From Rhodococcus sp. 1163 (GTDB lineage: Bacteria > Actinomycetota > Actinomycetes > Mycobacteriales > Mycobacteriaceae): DNA of 64,000 nucleotides. Positions 52,054-61,179 of the stretch are shown here, piece by piece (positions within the stretch are counted from its first letter, which is position 1; the number at the start of each line of letters is the position of its first letter). The DNA lies in the NCBI RefSeq assembly GCF_002091985.1, contig NZ_MKKX01000020.1:265546-329545 (forward strand), given 5' to 3'. The position numbers and the translations under genes were made by a program. Below the pieces are notes generated by a model. The model searched no databases, was not told where the DNA came from, and saw nothing but the letters and a program-made list of their open reading frames with translations.

Positions 52054-52508
52054 CGCCCCTCCTCCACTGAATGACGTTCGACGACCGCATGATTGAGCGA
52101 AGATGCTGAACTGGCGGCTGGTTCGACCGCATTGTGTGGGTGCAGCTCGCGCAAGCCTGCCGTTGCGCGGTGGTGTCCGGGGATGCCGGGGCCGGCATGT
52201 TCGGCATTGAACACAGCATCGGTGACCAGCTGCTGGACATGCTCGTTCTCGAGGCGATAGATCACCTGCGTGCCCTCGCGCCGTGTGCGGACCAGACGCG
52301 CCATCCGTAGTTTCGACAGATGCTGCGACACGGAAGGGGCCGGTTTTCCGACGCGATCGGCAAGGTCGTTGACCGACAACTCTCGATCGACCAGCGCCCA
52401 CAAGATCTGGACCCGTGTCGCGTCGGCCAGCATGCGGAACACCTCGACAACAAGTCCGACCTCGTCATCGAGTAAGCGGCGTCTACATCCTGGACTATCT
52501 GCATTCAT
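52050..52508 (-). CDS. ArsR/SmtB-family metal-responsive repressor
   Basis: The protein has 152 residues from the ATG at 52508; a GTG six codons upstream is possible. The winged helix is VFRMLADATRVQILWALVDRELSVNDLADRVGKPAPSVSQHLSKLRMARLVRTRREGTQVIYRL. His residues after the last helix (NAEHAGPGIPGHHRA) may bind Zn or Ni. It is coupled to the CDF exporter, and its start codon lies within a perfect inverted repeat, so autorepression is expected. Confidence 0.88.
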   Translation of the reverse strand: MNADSPGCRRRLLDDEVGLVVEVFRMLADATRVQILWALVDRELSVNDLADRVGKPAPSVSQHLSKLRMARLVRTRREGTQVIYRLENEHVQQLVTDAVFNAEHAGPGIPGHHRATAGLRELHPHNAVEPAASSASSLNHAVVERHSVEEGR

Positions 52509-52518
52509 ACGCAGATAG
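52495..52518. promoter_or_regulatory. Inverted repeat spanning the arsR-like start codon
   Basis: CTATCTGC (52495-52502) and GCAGATAG (52511-52518) are perfect inverted repeats with an 8-base spacer that contains the ATG at 52508. A repressor bound here would block both initiation of transcription and any leaderless start. Confidence 0.6.
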
Positions 52519-52604
52519 TAGCGCACGCGCCGCGTGGGCCGTTTCGAGATGCAGGTACTCGTTGCCGAAGTACATATTCCGGTTCGACAGCGTGTGCCAT
52601 ACTT

Positions 52605-52628
52605 ATTCCACTAACAGACTAGTGGAAT
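52605..52628. promoter_or_regulatory. Inverted repeat before the GntR-ABC operon
   Basis: ATTCCACTA (52605-52613) and TAGTGGAAT (52620-52628) are perfect 9-bp inverted repeats with a 6-base spacer. They lie between a CATACT -10-like box (about 52598) and the gene start, and are the likely operator of the YtrA-type repressor. Confidence 0.65.
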
Positions 52629-52637
52629 GTGAGGCTC

Positions 52638-53033
52638 ATGATCGTCTACCGGATCGACCGGCGTTCCGGTATCCCCACGTATGTGCAACTCGTCCTGCAG
52701 ACCAAACAAGCACTTCGCCGTGGCGAGCTGGCCGTCGGAGATCAACTCCCCACCGCAAAGGACGTAGTCGGCGCACTCACGATCAATCCCAATACCGTTC
52801 TGAAGGCTTACCGGGAGCTCGAACGCGAGGGGTTGGTCGAGCCGCACCCCGGGGTCGGGACCTTCGTCGTTGCCACTCTCGCAAAACCTGGCATGGCCGA
52901 GAAGACCGCTCTGCAACGAGAGCTGAACCGATGGTTGGACCGTGGCATCTCGGCTGGCTTGGACAGAGCCGACTTCGAAGCTCTGGTTGCCTCTGCGCTC
53001 GACTCCCGCTACCAAAATGAAGGAGAGCAGTAA
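52638..53033 (+). CDS. GntR-family regulator, YtrA subfamily
   Basis: The 131-residue repressor has an N-terminal winged helix (GIPTYVQLVLQTKQALRRGELAVGDQLPTAKDVVGALTINPNTVLKAYRELEREGLVEPHPGVGTFV). The short C-terminal helical part is characteristic of YtrA regulators that control adjacent ABC transporters. The ATG at 52638 is preferred; a GTG at 52629 abuts the operator. Its stop shares one base with the ATPase start. Confidence 0.88.
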   Translation: MIVYRIDRRSGIPTYVQLVLQTKQALRRGELAVGDQLPTAKDVVGALTINPNTVLKAYRELEREGLVEPHPGVGTFVVATLAKPGMAEKTALQRELNRWLDRGISAGLDRADFEALVASALDSRYQNEGEQ

Positions 53034-53890
53034 TGACCGACACGGTTCTGTCCATGGCGGGCGTCGACAAATCGTTTCGCCGCACAACTGTCCTGAACGA
53101 CTGCACGTTCTCGGTCGAACGTGGCACCGTCACAGCACTTGTGGGGCCGAACGGAGCCGGTAAGTCGACGATCATGTCGCTCGCAGTCGGGCTGCTCGCC
53201 CCTGACCGAGGAGACGTCACCGTGCTGGGTCAGCGCGTCGGGCAACGCGGGATCACTCCCGGATTGTCCTACCTCGCTCAACACAAGCCACTGTATCCGC
53301 GGTTCACGGTCAAAGAAATTCTCCGCTTCGGACGAAGTACCAATCCTTCCTGGGACCAGGACTACGCCTCCGAACTGGTCGAGGCAGCTGAAGTCCCGCT
53401 GTCTGCGCAGGTTAAATCTCTATCGCCAGGACATCGAACGCGCGTCGCACTCGCGCTCGCTCTCGGACGTCGACCAGAAGTGCTTCTGCTCGACGAACCC
53501 CTCGCAGACCTCGACCCCGTTGCCCGACGCGACGTCGCGCGGACCTTGATGCGTGACGCCGCCGAGCACGGCACCACCATCATCCTGTCCTCGCATGTTC
53601 TCTCCGAACTCGTCGACGTCGCAGACCAACTATTACTGCTGCGCGACAACCGAATTCGACTTGCCGGAGCAATCGACGATGTCACCGACGACCATTACGT
53701 GCTGGTCGGGTCAGGTGATCCTGCAGCCGTCGCGAATCTCGGCTCGGTAATTGCCGAGGTCAAAGGTTCCGACGGCACTGCGTTCGTAGTGCGAGGCCCT
53801 CGGCCCTCCGCGGCACCTGGGTGGCAGGTCGACGACGCCTCACTCGACGACGTCGTGCTTGCACACCTCACAGTCAGGAGTGCGTCGTGA
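53033..53890 (+). CDS. ABC transporter ATP-binding protein
   Basis: The 285-residue ATPase has Walker A GPNGAGKST, Q-loop YLAQHKPL, Walker B VLLLDEPLADLDP and switch His in ILSSHVLSEL. The signature motif is degenerate, LSPGHRTRVALALAL instead of LSGGQ, a feature seen in YtrB/EcsA-type export ATPases. It energises the two membrane proteins that follow. AGGAGAG precedes the ATG, and GTGA overlaps link it to the next gene. Confidence 0.9.
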   Translation: MTDTVLSMAGVDKSFRRTTVLNDCTFSVERGTVTALVGPNGAGKSTIMSLAVGLLAPDRGDVTVLGQRVGQRGITPGLSYLAQHKPLYPRFTVKEILRFGRSTNPSWDQDYASELVEAAEVPLSAQVKSLSPGHRTRVALALALGRRPEVLLLDEPLADLDPVARRDVARTLMRDAAEHGTTIILSSHVLSELVDVADQLLLLRDNRIRLAGAIDDVTDDHYVLVGSGDPAAVANLGSVIAEVKGSDGTAFVVRGPRPSAAPGWQVDDASLDDVVLAHLTVRSAS

Positions 53891-54939
53891 TCTGGGTGAC
53901 GTGGAGGCAGTTCCGCGGGACTATCCTGCTGGGAGTCTTGGCACCGCTGTTGCTGGCGACTGCCATCGCGGTATTAACTTTCCTTGCGGACCGCCTCGGG
54001 TCGAATTATGTGTTGTTCCGATGCTTCGGTCTGTCGACCACGACGTGCCTGACGGAGTCCTCGCTTACTCTTGCAAGCTTGGCAACCATTGCCCTGCCCG
54101 TCGTCCTCGGTGTGTTCGTGGGCGTGACGGCTTTCTCACGCGACATCGAACGCCGAACTCACGTACTGGGTTTGACCCAGGCAGTCGGGCGCATGCGGTG
54201 GTATTGGACGCGCGTGCTCGTCGTATTCACGCCGATCGTCTTGGCGATGGTGGTTCTGGGTTATGTGGTGCTGTGGTCCCGGTTCGGGACAAGTCCATTC
54301 GGGTCCAGCTTCGTCGACGCGTTCTATTCGCGCCTGGAATTCCCTACCTTCGGTACCATAGGCGTCGTTCCCGCCGGTTACACCGCACTCGGATTGGTCA
54401 TCGGTAGCACGGCAGCGCTTTTGCTACGCAACACTATCGGCGCAATGGTTGTCACTATGGTTGCGACCGTCGCTGTCATCATTGCTTTTCCGAGTCTGGT
54501 TCGAGAGCACTACGCGACGCCCGAGGTGGACCGCCTCACCCTCGAGATGAGCGAATCCGGTCGAAGCGTCGCGTACGAGGTGGCCCCATCCGATGTGCAG
54601 CGTGCGAGCTGGATGGTCGACTCCTATTACGCCGACGTCGCAGGGAGGCGCATCGATCTGCCGTACGACGCGTGTTCGAGCGAGGACGACATCTGGCCTG
54701 ATCCGCGCGAGGACGAGACCACCGCGGACTACAACGACCGAGTGGACGCGTTCTTGACCGTCCGTTCAGAGGCGCGCGTCGCATGTCTGACCGAGCTGGG
54801 CGCCGACCACTACGAGCACTTGCTGTTCGAGGACCGGATGTTGTGGCGGTTCCAGTTCACCGAAACTGCCCTGTGTCTTCTTCTTTCGGCCCTCCTTGCC
54901 GGAGGTTCGACGCTGGCGGTTCGACGGTTGCGACCGTGA
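53887..54939 (+). CDS. ABC transporter membrane subunit (first of two)
   Basis: The 350-residue membrane protein starts at GTG 53887 overlapping the ATPase stop (IWVTWRQFRGTILLGVLAPLLLATAIAVL). About six helices are visible, with a large soluble loop before the last one (GRRIDLPYDACSSEDDIWPDPREDE). It is paralogous to the following gene, sharing [20 protein letters not shown] and HVLGLTQ/HVLSLTQ segments. It probably forms a heterodimeric export channel. Confidence 0.82.
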   Translation: MIWVTWRQFRGTILLGVLAPLLLATAIAVLTFLADRLGSNYVLFRCFGLSTTTCLTESSLTLASLATIALPVVLGVFVGVTAFSRDIERRTHVLGLTQAVGRMRWYWTRVLVVFTPIVLAMVVLGYVVLWSRFGTSPFGSSFVDAFYSRLEFPTFGTIGVVPAGYTALGLVIGSTAALLLRNTIGAMVVTMVATVAVIIAFPSLVREHYATPEVDRLTLEMSESGRSVAYEVAPSDVQRASWMVDSYYADVAGRRIDLPYDACSSEDDIWPDPREDETTADYNDRVDAFLTVRSEARVACLTELGADHYEHLLFEDRMLWRFQFTETALCLLLSALLAGGSTLAVRRLRP

Positions 54940-55997
54940 TCTGGTCGGCATGGCGTTTGAACCGGGCGCCTCTGCTGGTCTCGCTGACATTCATCGTGAT
55001 CCTGATCGTGGCAGCGTTGACGGCGGGGATATACATTCCGAACTATCCGAATTGGACATGGTCCTTCGGGGGCATTTGTTCGCGCTGGAACGATGTAGGG
55101 CCGTGCAGGCCAGAAACAGCGTTGACGTTGTCGACGCTGTTCGCGGTGCTGCTGCCGTTACTGTTCGGCATGTTCGTCGGTGTCCCCACGTTCGCCCGTG
55201 AAGTGGATTCCCAAATGCACGTATTGTCGCTGACGCAATCGACAAGCAGGGTTCAGTGGTACTTCGCACGCATTGTTGTGGTCTTCTTGCCGATCTCGGG
55301 TGCAATGTTGTGTCTCGGGTTGGCATTGCACTGGGCCGCGGGTCCATCACGAGATTCAATGAGCACGAGTGGCAAGCCGTCCGTCAAGTTCTCGTTGTTC
55401 GATTTTCCGCACTTCGAAACCGCCGGTGTCGTTCTCGGCGCGTACACACTCGTCGTATTGCTCATCGGTAGCACTCTGGCACTCGTGTTCCGTAGCGGGA
55501 TCATGGCCATGCTCGCCACGCTGTTCGTATTCCTTTTCGTCCCTGTCGCTTTCACGTGGATCGCACGTGAGCACTACGGAACACCCACGGTCCGAAGCGA
55601 GGCGATAGACGGTCTGTACCGCGAATCCGAATACCCTCCGAACCCGTACTACACCACGGACGGAACCTGGGTCATCGACGCCGGCTACGTCGATGCGAGT
55701 GGTGCAACTGTAAGGCCCGAAACCACACGCTGTCGGCCGCAGTACCAGGATGGATCCGGAGAAAAGCGTGCCGATGAGTCGGACGAACAGCGCGCGGAGC
55801 GGGCGCGACTCGACAGAACGAACCGTGCCGATCGATTCGATGCGTGTCTAAAGGACCAAGGCGTCGATGGCTTCGACATTCGCTACTACACCGAGGACGA
55901 CTTCTGGCGGTTCCAAGCCATTGAAACTGGGCTGATGCTTACCTTCAGCGTCGCCATAGGTGCTATCGGACTGTTACAGGTCCGCCGTCTCAGCTGA
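54936..55997 (+). CDS. ABC transporter membrane subunit (second of two)
   Basis: The 353-residue paralogue of the previous gene also starts at a GTG overlapping the stop (GTGA) with [24 protein letters not shown]. It has six helices, the segment [21 protein letters not shown], and a charged soluble loop ([19 protein letters not shown]) before the last helix. The four-gene GntR-ABC operon is fully translationally coupled. The substrate is unknown; such systems often answer cell-envelope antibiotics. Confidence 0.82.
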   Translation: MIWSAWRLNRAPLLVSLTFIVILIVAALTAGIYIPNYPNWTWSFGGICSRWNDVGPCRPETALTLSTLFAVLLPLLFGMFVGVPTFAREVDSQMHVLSLTQSTSRVQWYFARIVVVFLPISGAMLCLGLALHWAAGPSRDSMSTSGKPSVKFSLFDFPHFETAGVVLGAYTLVVLLIGSTLALVFRSGIMAMLATLFVFLFVPVAFTWIAREHYGTPTVRSEAIDGLYRESEYPPNPYYTTDGTWVIDAGYVDASGATVRPETTRCRPQYQDGSGEKRADESDEQRAERARLDRTNRADRFDACLKDQGVDGFDIRYYTEDDFWRFQAIETGLMLTFSVAIGAIGLLQVRRLS

Positions 55998-56091
55998 ACT
56001 CGAGGCGACCGGTCCTACTGAGGACATCGGTCGTCGTTACACCGGAGGCGGCTATCCGCGTAGATATGACGGTCGCCAGTATGGTCGAGGA

Positions 56092-57378
56092 ATGACGGTG
56101 CGCGCGGGTGTAGTGGTTACAGGAAACGAAGTTCTGGCCGGACGGGTCACCGACAGGAACGGCCCGTGGGTAGCTCAGCAACTCTTGGAGATGGGAGTGG
56201 ACGTTGCACACATCACGATCTGCGGTGACCGCCCCGAGGACCTGACGGCGCAACTGCAGTTTCTCGCGGATCAGCGTGTCGACTTGATCGTCACCACCGG
56301 AGGCTTGGGCCCGACCGCTGACGATCTCACCGTGGAGACCGTTGCCGCTCTGTACGACCGCGAATTGCACCTCGACGACGAACTCGAACAGCGCATCCAC
56401 GCAATCGTGCAGCGATGGCGAAGCCGGTTGAGTTCTGCAACCGACTCAGAGCCGTTGCTGGCAGGTATTCGCAAGCAGGCAATGGTTCCGCACGGTGCGT
56501 ATTCCATTCCACCGACCGGAACCGCCCCCGGTGTAGCGATACCTGCCGGAGACTCCAGGGCACTGCCCGCTGTCCTGATATTGCCTGGCCCACCTCGCGA
56601 ACTGCAGGCGATGTGGCCAGAGGCACTCGATACCGCGCCGGTCGTCGAGGTCCTGGCCCGAAGCACTCAAATCCGTCAGAACACCATTCGTGCGTACGGG
56701 CTGTCCGAAGCCGACCTCGCTGCAACGCTACGGACGGCGGAGCGCCAGATCACGGGATTCGGCGATCTCGAGATCACCACTTGCCTGCAGCTCGGCGAGC
56801 TCGAGATGGTGACCCGCTATGCAGAGCCTGCCGCAGCCGCATACGCGGATCTTGCTGGTCTCATCGACAAACATCATGGCGCGCAAGTCTTTTCGATCGA
56901 CGGATCCACCATCGACGACATCGTCGCGAACCGGCTGGCCGGCCATCGAATTGCCACCGCAGAATCGTGCACCGGTGGCATGATCGCCGCCCGTCTCACC
57001 GATCGCGCGGGTTCCTCGGCCTACGTCGTCGGCGCGGTCGTGTCCTACGCAAACGAGGCGAAGACCGGCCTCCTCGACGTCCCTGCCGAGATGATCGAAG
57101 AACACGGCGCCGTCAGTGAAGAAGTGGCGGCACAGATGGCAGAGGGTGCACGAAGCAGACTCGGCGTCGACATCGCGGTATCCACCAGTGGCGTGGCGGG
57201 ACCGGGGGGCGGCACCGATCTCAAACCGGTCGGCACTGTCTGCTTCGCAATCGCCTCCGCTGACCGACCGACCATGACCCGCACACTCCGGCTCCCCGGC
57301 GACCGCGCGAGCGTGCGTGCGCTGTCCACGACCGCAGCGATGCACATGCTCGCCGACGCGTTGGCGCCTGTGAATTGA
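56092..57378 (+). CDS. cinA: CinA family protein (NMN deamidase/competence-damage type)
   Basis: The protein has 428 residues. The N-terminal MoCF-like domain has [26 protein letters not shown] and [15 protein letters not shown]. The C-terminal CinA domain has [37 protein letters not shown] and [23 protein letters not shown]. The family handles damaged nicotinamide nucleotides (NMN deamidase, ADP-ribose hydrolysis). The ATG at 56092 is chosen by homology. It is monocistronic. Confidence 0.92.
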   Translation: MTVRAGVVVTGNEVLAGRVTDRNGPWVAQQLLEMGVDVAHITICGDRPEDLTAQLQFLADQRVDLIVTTGGLGPTADDLTVETVAALYDRELHLDDELEQRIHAIVQRWRSRLSSATDSEPLLAGIRKQAMVPHGAYSIPPTGTAPGVAIPAGDSRALPAVLILPGPPRELQAMWPEALDTAPVVEVLARSTQIRQNTIRAYGLSEADLAATLRTAERQITGFGDLEITTCLQLGELEMVTRYAEPAAAAYADLAGLIDKHHGAQVFSIDGSTIDDIVANRLAGHRIATAESCTGGMIAARLTDRAGSSAYVVGAVVSYANEAKTGLLDVPAEMIEEHGAVSEEVAAQMAEGARSRLGVDIAVSTSGVAGPGGGTDLKPVGTVCFAIASADRPTMTRTLRLPGDRASVRALSTTAAMHMLADALAPVN

Positions 57379-57462
57379 CCGCTATCGTTCACGCGCGGTG
57401 GTCGAAGGCCAAGCAGAAGCGCCGGCTAATCCGTTTGCGAGTCACCTTGATGCTCAATGGAT

Positions 57463-57957
57463 TCAGTGACTCGGTAACCGTTCGGTCGAGCCAGCGGCCA
57501 AGGCAACAGTGACATGGTCGATACCCTCCCTCACGATCCGGCGGTAGCTGTCGTCGGAAAGCGCTCCCAGCCGACGCTTCGCTTCATCCAAGTGCCGCGC
57601 GGCAGCGGCAAACGAACTGAGCCGACGGTAGTTATCGGCCAAATTGAGATGCAGCGAGGGATAGAACCCAGCGACGTTCAACGACGCATGGTGCGCCTCG
57701 ACGCGGTCGTCGGTCAGCATGTCTGCGGCGTCCAACGCACGGATATCCCAGGTCAGCGCCTCCGCCGCATCGTCGCACACGTCCGCCAAATAGTGGCCGA
57801 TCGTGCATCGATGCAACGGATCGCCGCCAGCACCGACGCGCTCCCACAGCGCGAGCAGCCGGTCGCGCCGATCGGCCACCCCCGCGGTCTGCATCGCCAC
57901 GGCGATAGCCGCCATCGTCTCGTCTGGTCCAGTGCCATTGTCGGTGGGGTCTCCCAT
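57463..57957 (-). CDS. Conserved hypothetical helical protein (TPR-like)
   Basis: The protein has 164 residues from the ATG at 57957 (MGDPTDNGTGPDET). It is all-helical, with repeats of the TPR type: RDRLLALWERVGAGGDPLHRCTIGHYLADVCDDAAEALTWDIRALD and SLHLNLADNYRRLSSFAAAARHLDEAKRRL. Actinobacterial relatives have no assigned role. It is convergent with cinA. Confidence 0.65.
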   Translation of the reverse strand: MGDPTDNGTGPDETMAAIAVAMQTAGVADRRDRLLALWERVGAGGDPLHRCTIGHYLADVCDDAAEALTWDIRALDAADMLTDDRVEAHHASLNVAGFYPSLHLNLADNYRRLSSFAAAARHLDEAKRRLGALSDDSYRRIVREGIDHVTVALAAGSTERLPSH

Positions 57958-58339
57958 GGCGGACAACCTAGCCAGCACCACCGACAGAATCCCCGAACCC
58001 GCGGATCAGCAACACCCCGGTAAACACCGATGCGCATGACTCCCGAACCGTTGGAATCGCTCGCCCTACTTCTTGACACGACGATAGGTACTCCCCTGGC
58101 AAGTGCGCCGGGTCTGGCCGCGGTCGGCCGAGCCGCGGGCCGAGCGGAACGCAGATAGGCAACGTCTCTGAGTTCATTTCGCATGTGCTGCAACCATTCT
58201 GGTGGGACGCTACATTCTTCAGCCCGCCGCACGACTCGAACAGCAACAGTGGACAGAACTGGCTGCCTACGCCGATGCTCTACCGTAAAACTCCCCAGCG
58301 AACCTTGATTGACCTAGTTGACCGCAGTACCGTGATGGG
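57958..58339. other. Gap without a confident gene
   Basis: About 380 bases. The minus strand has a short coding-like run near 58070-58232 (MRRAEECSVPPEWLQHMRNELRDVAYLRS) that soon turns Arg/Ser-rich, perhaps a decayed gene. The promoter of the antitoxin gene must lie at the right end. Confidence 0.35.
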
Positions 58340-58846
58340 ATGAGCACGCCGCTGCAGGACCTCGTTGCCGCTGAGCTCGCGGCAAGCGGACTCGACCAAA
58401 TCGAGCTGAATCTGAGCGATGTCGCATACGTCGAGAACGGCATCCGCCGCGTGCTGTCCGGTCTGAAAGCGCGCCGCGCCTGGGAGAACCACATCGGCGC
58501 GATCCTCACGCACAAGCAGGTCCTGGACGTGACCGGCTGGACGAAACAAGCACTGAGTCAGGCAGTTCACGATCACCGAGTACTGCGATTGGTCGCCGCA
58601 GACGGCTCGGTGGGATATTCAGTTGCCGGGTTCGACGATGTGCTTCCCGCACGACCGATCCTCGGAATCAAAGAGGTACTACGGGTCTGGGTAAGCGCCG
58701 ACACCGGCGGGTGGATGGTCGCGTCGTGGCTGATGACCGAACAACCCGAACTCGGTGGCCGCACCTCCCGGCAGGCGTTGCTCGACGGTGACGGATCGTC
58801 GGTCGCTGATCTTGCCCGCGCAGCGACCGAGCAACTCGCCGCGTGA
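58340..58846 (+). CDS. Xre/MbcA/ParS-type antitoxin
   Basis: The 168-residue antitoxin has an N-terminal HTH-like part (LTHKQVLDVTGWTKQALSQAVHDHRVLRL). The C-terminal toxin-binding (DUF2384-like) domain has IKEVLRVWVSADTGGWMVASWLMTEQPELGGRTSRQALLDGDG. It pairs with RES-domain NAD-degrading toxins. The stop overlaps the start of the toxin gene (GTGA), the normal TA arrangement. It is intact although the toxin is not. Confidence 0.75.
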   Translation: MSTPLQDLVAAELAASGLDQIELNLSDVAYVENGIRRVLSGLKARRAWENHIGAILTHKQVLDVTGWTKQALSQAVHDHRVLRLVAADGSVGYSVAGFDDVLPARPILGIKEVLRVWVSADTGGWMVASWLMTEQPELGGRTSRQALLDGDGSSVADLARAATEQLAA

Positions 58847-59378
58847 GCGAAACCCGCACCGCACTGCACCTCCCCCACCGGATCACCTCAGTGATCGCTT
58901 CCCCGACTTCGAGGTTCAGGCCGACACGGAGGTGTTTCGCTGCCACAGCGTTACCCGCGGGCCTTTGTGGTTCGCCAACGGCGGGCATGGACGTTTCGAT
59001 CTCGCCGACCCGGACGGCACCTGCTATACCGTCGAGTCCGAACAGATCACCCTTCTCGAAACCTGGGGCGGGATGCGGGTCGTCCCGAGCACCGAACTCA
59101 CCGCACGCGCGGTCACACGGTTGGAGATAGTCGACTCACGTTCGCTCGCGGATCTGACATCGAACACTGCCACGCAATTCGGCGTCACCGCAGAGAACTT
59201 CAGTACCGGGAACTATCAGGCTGACACAGCTATGGGCATCGGCGCTTAGCAGTGCAGTGTTTTCCGGGATCCGGTACTGGGCCCGGCACGACCTCGCGCA
59301 CACCTACGCCTGCACGGCCAGTTCGGTACCTCCGGCGCCCACTCATCAACGACTGAGGGTCAAGGAACTACGAAGTGA
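58843..59378 (+). pseudogene. RES-domain toxin, frameshifted at least three times
   Basis: Read with frame changes, the region gives a complete RES toxin. It starts SETRTALHLP; one base is lost near 58875. It then continues as PPPDHLSDRFPDFEVQAD, FRCHSVTRGPLWFANGG and GTCYTVESEQITLLETWGG. The frame changes again near 59212 (LTQLWASALSSAVFSGIRYWARHDLAHTYACTA), and near 59325 (QFGTSGAHSSTTEGQGTTK, stop 59376-59378). RES toxins destroy NAD. Three independent shifts in one gene, with intact neighbours, argue for inactivation. Confidence 0.7.
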
Positions 59379-59473
59379 CCGAGACCGACAATCTCTCCGA
59401 ACGACCGGACCTTATCGACGCACTAAAACGCGACACCGGCATCACCGTTCTTCCCGTTCCACCGTCTCTCTGA
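59375..59473 (+). CDS. Very short ORF after the toxin remnant
   Basis: The GTG at 59375 overlaps the toxin stop (GTGA) and opens 32 codons: TETDNLSERPDLIDALKRDTGITVLPVPPSL. The composition is protein-like and the coupling typical, so it may be a genuine small third gene of the locus or the C-terminus of a longer lost one. Confidence 0.4.
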   Translation: MTETDNLSERPDLIDALKRDTGITVLPVPPSL

Positions 59474-59853
59474 GGCGGCTAGGACTGACGAGCATGCAGG
59501 GAGCTGTTGACATGCGTACCATTATTCGAACGGTATACATCGGATGGGTTGGGGTCATTCGAACAGCGGACGGCCTCGGTCGGCGCGGATGCTGCGTAAA
59601 CGACAGTTACCGCACCGTCAAGATGTGTTGACGAAGCAACTGGGACCGATTGCTGGCGAATGTACAACGCCAGCTCTCGCGCCCGCGTTGCTTCTACGAG
59701 TGGCTGGTGCCTCGGTGTGACACGTAAGCCGCTACAAGGCCCCACGTCACTGGATTAGCTAGGATCGCAGTATTTGGTGTGAGAGCTGACAAACCAACCC
59801 GGCCGTCGGATCCGATCCAACAAGGCCATGACGCTGAGAAAGGTGGTCTGGCA
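59474..59853. other. Gap before the HEPN-like gene
   Basis: About 380 bases without a convincing gene. ATTCGAAC is repeated directly at 59524 and 59557. The region probably carries the promoter of the HEPN-like gene. Base composition begins to move away from the chromosomal average. Confidence 0.4.
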
Positions 59854-61128
59854 ATGAATTCGTGGTTCGAAACCGACACCTTTGCAGGCTGTCTGGCTTT
59901 GTCGCTAAATCTGCCGCTACTCGTCCCCTTAGCCAATATGATCCCCGTCGACATCGATACTGAACGGCTGCAGCGCAGTGGATACCGCGACGTTCCGATC
60001 GACGCATCATGGCTGAGGCTACCTACTACTATCCGACTGTTCTGGTTCGCATTTCCGACACCCATACCTGATCTCACCACCACGACGGACCATTCCGCAC
60101 GTGCGCTTGGACACGTGACAGGGGCCGAAGCGCCACCGGGGTTCTCTATGCCGCGCCCTGGTATGACGTCGGTGGTGATCGCCCTAATTCCTGTTGTGAC
60201 GCGGGTTCCGCAATCACTCCCGCTGGCATCCAGCGGACAGTTTGGGCCGCTTGATGCTGCTGTGTGGGCAATAGCTGATCTGGTGCGTGCGGCTCGTTTG
60301 CTTGACGACATGCCACCGCTACCAGATGTGACAGTGCAATCTCTTCCTGGACAGTCGATTCCGGTCGCGCATGCATGCGTTAGAGACGACACGCTGATCT
60401 GGAATGACGAGGTGTGGCGCCACCGTCTCGATGGCCCCATGGTCGAAGTGACTACATACCGCGATTCTCCACTAGCGGCCGTGGATCAGCAGCGGCTACT
60501 GGACTCGTTCGCGGACCTCCGCGTTCGATCTCCGTCTTACGTCCTGTACGACCTGTTGGGCCGCGCCGACGCAGCCATGGATGCGGGACAACCGGAAAAC
60601 GCAGTCATTGGTTACGCGATCACCTGCGAATACTTCATCACAAATCTAGCTCTTGCGCTGGCCTGGGAAACCGCCAACTCTAGCAGCGACGCTGCCATCG
60701 AAGCCGCCGCAACGGCTCTGAAGCCCTGGGCAGCCTCTGTCGAGAACTTGCTCGAACGGTGCAGCCCAATCGGCGAAGGACGTTGGAACGCCAACGACGT
60801 TACCGTTGCAGCATGGTTGACAGATGTAGTGCACATTCGCAACCGACTTGTCCATCGAGGCGAGAACACAACGATGCACCACTCTCGGTGGGCGCGCGAA
60901 GCCGCTCTCGGCCTTATTGAGATGGTCAAGAGGCGTCTCATGTCATCCACAAAATTTCCCAAGGCTAGAGCACAGTTCACTGGCCAGCTCAGCGTCAAGC
61001 GGTGGTCCTCTAACCGACGCCGCACGGATCACGAGCAGCGCCTTGCAAATCGACATGCCTATATTGCGCAGAGCGAGTCGTTCCGGGAGTGGCGAGACCG
61101 GGTCTACGCAGAGGACCCGCGCGACTAG
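59854..61128 (+). CDS. HEPN-domain-like protein, unknown
   Basis: The 424-residue protein starts at ATG 59854 after GAGAAAGGTGG. The N-terminal 230 residues are unassigned (Trp/Pro-rich, beta-looking). The C-terminal third is helical with YVLYDLLGRADAAMDAGQPENAVIGYAITCEYFITNL and then RNRLVHRGENTTMHHSRWAREAALGLIEMV. RNRLVH (about 329-334) fits the R-x4-6-H motif of HEPN ribonucleases. It is directly upstream of the Septu-like pair (51-bp gap, same strand) and could be an accessory toxin of that system. Inference. Confidence 0.5.
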   Translation: MNSWFETDTFAGCLALSLNLPLLVPLANMIPVDIDTERLQRSGYRDVPIDASWLRLPTTIRLFWFAFPTPIPDLTTTTDHSARALGHVTGAEAPPGFSMPRPGMTSVVIALIPVVTRVPQSLPLASSGQFGPLDAAVWAIADLVRAARLLDDMPPLPDVTVQSLPGQSIPVAHACVRDDTLIWNDEVWRHRLDGPMVEVTTYRDSPLAAVDQQRLLDSFADLRVRSPSYVLYDLLGRADAAMDAGQPENAVIGYAITCEYFITNLALALAWETANSSSDAAIEAAATALKPWAASVENLLERCSPIGEGRWNANDVTVAAWLTDVVHIRNRLVHRGENTTMHHSRWAREAALGLIEMVKRRLMSSTKFPKARAQFTGQLSVKRWSSNRRRTDHEQRLANRHAYIAQSESFREWRDRVYAEDPRD

Positions 61129-61179
61129 CTTGATAGTCGTGCGGCTGGCAGTGACCACATTTGCGGTTACTATCTAGCG

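Noticed and set aside
57753..58232. 160-codon minus-strand open frame overlapping the TPR-like gene
   Set aside because: Only its first 30 codons look coding and the remainder overlaps 57463-57957 in another frame. It may be a decayed fragment but cannot be supported as a gene.
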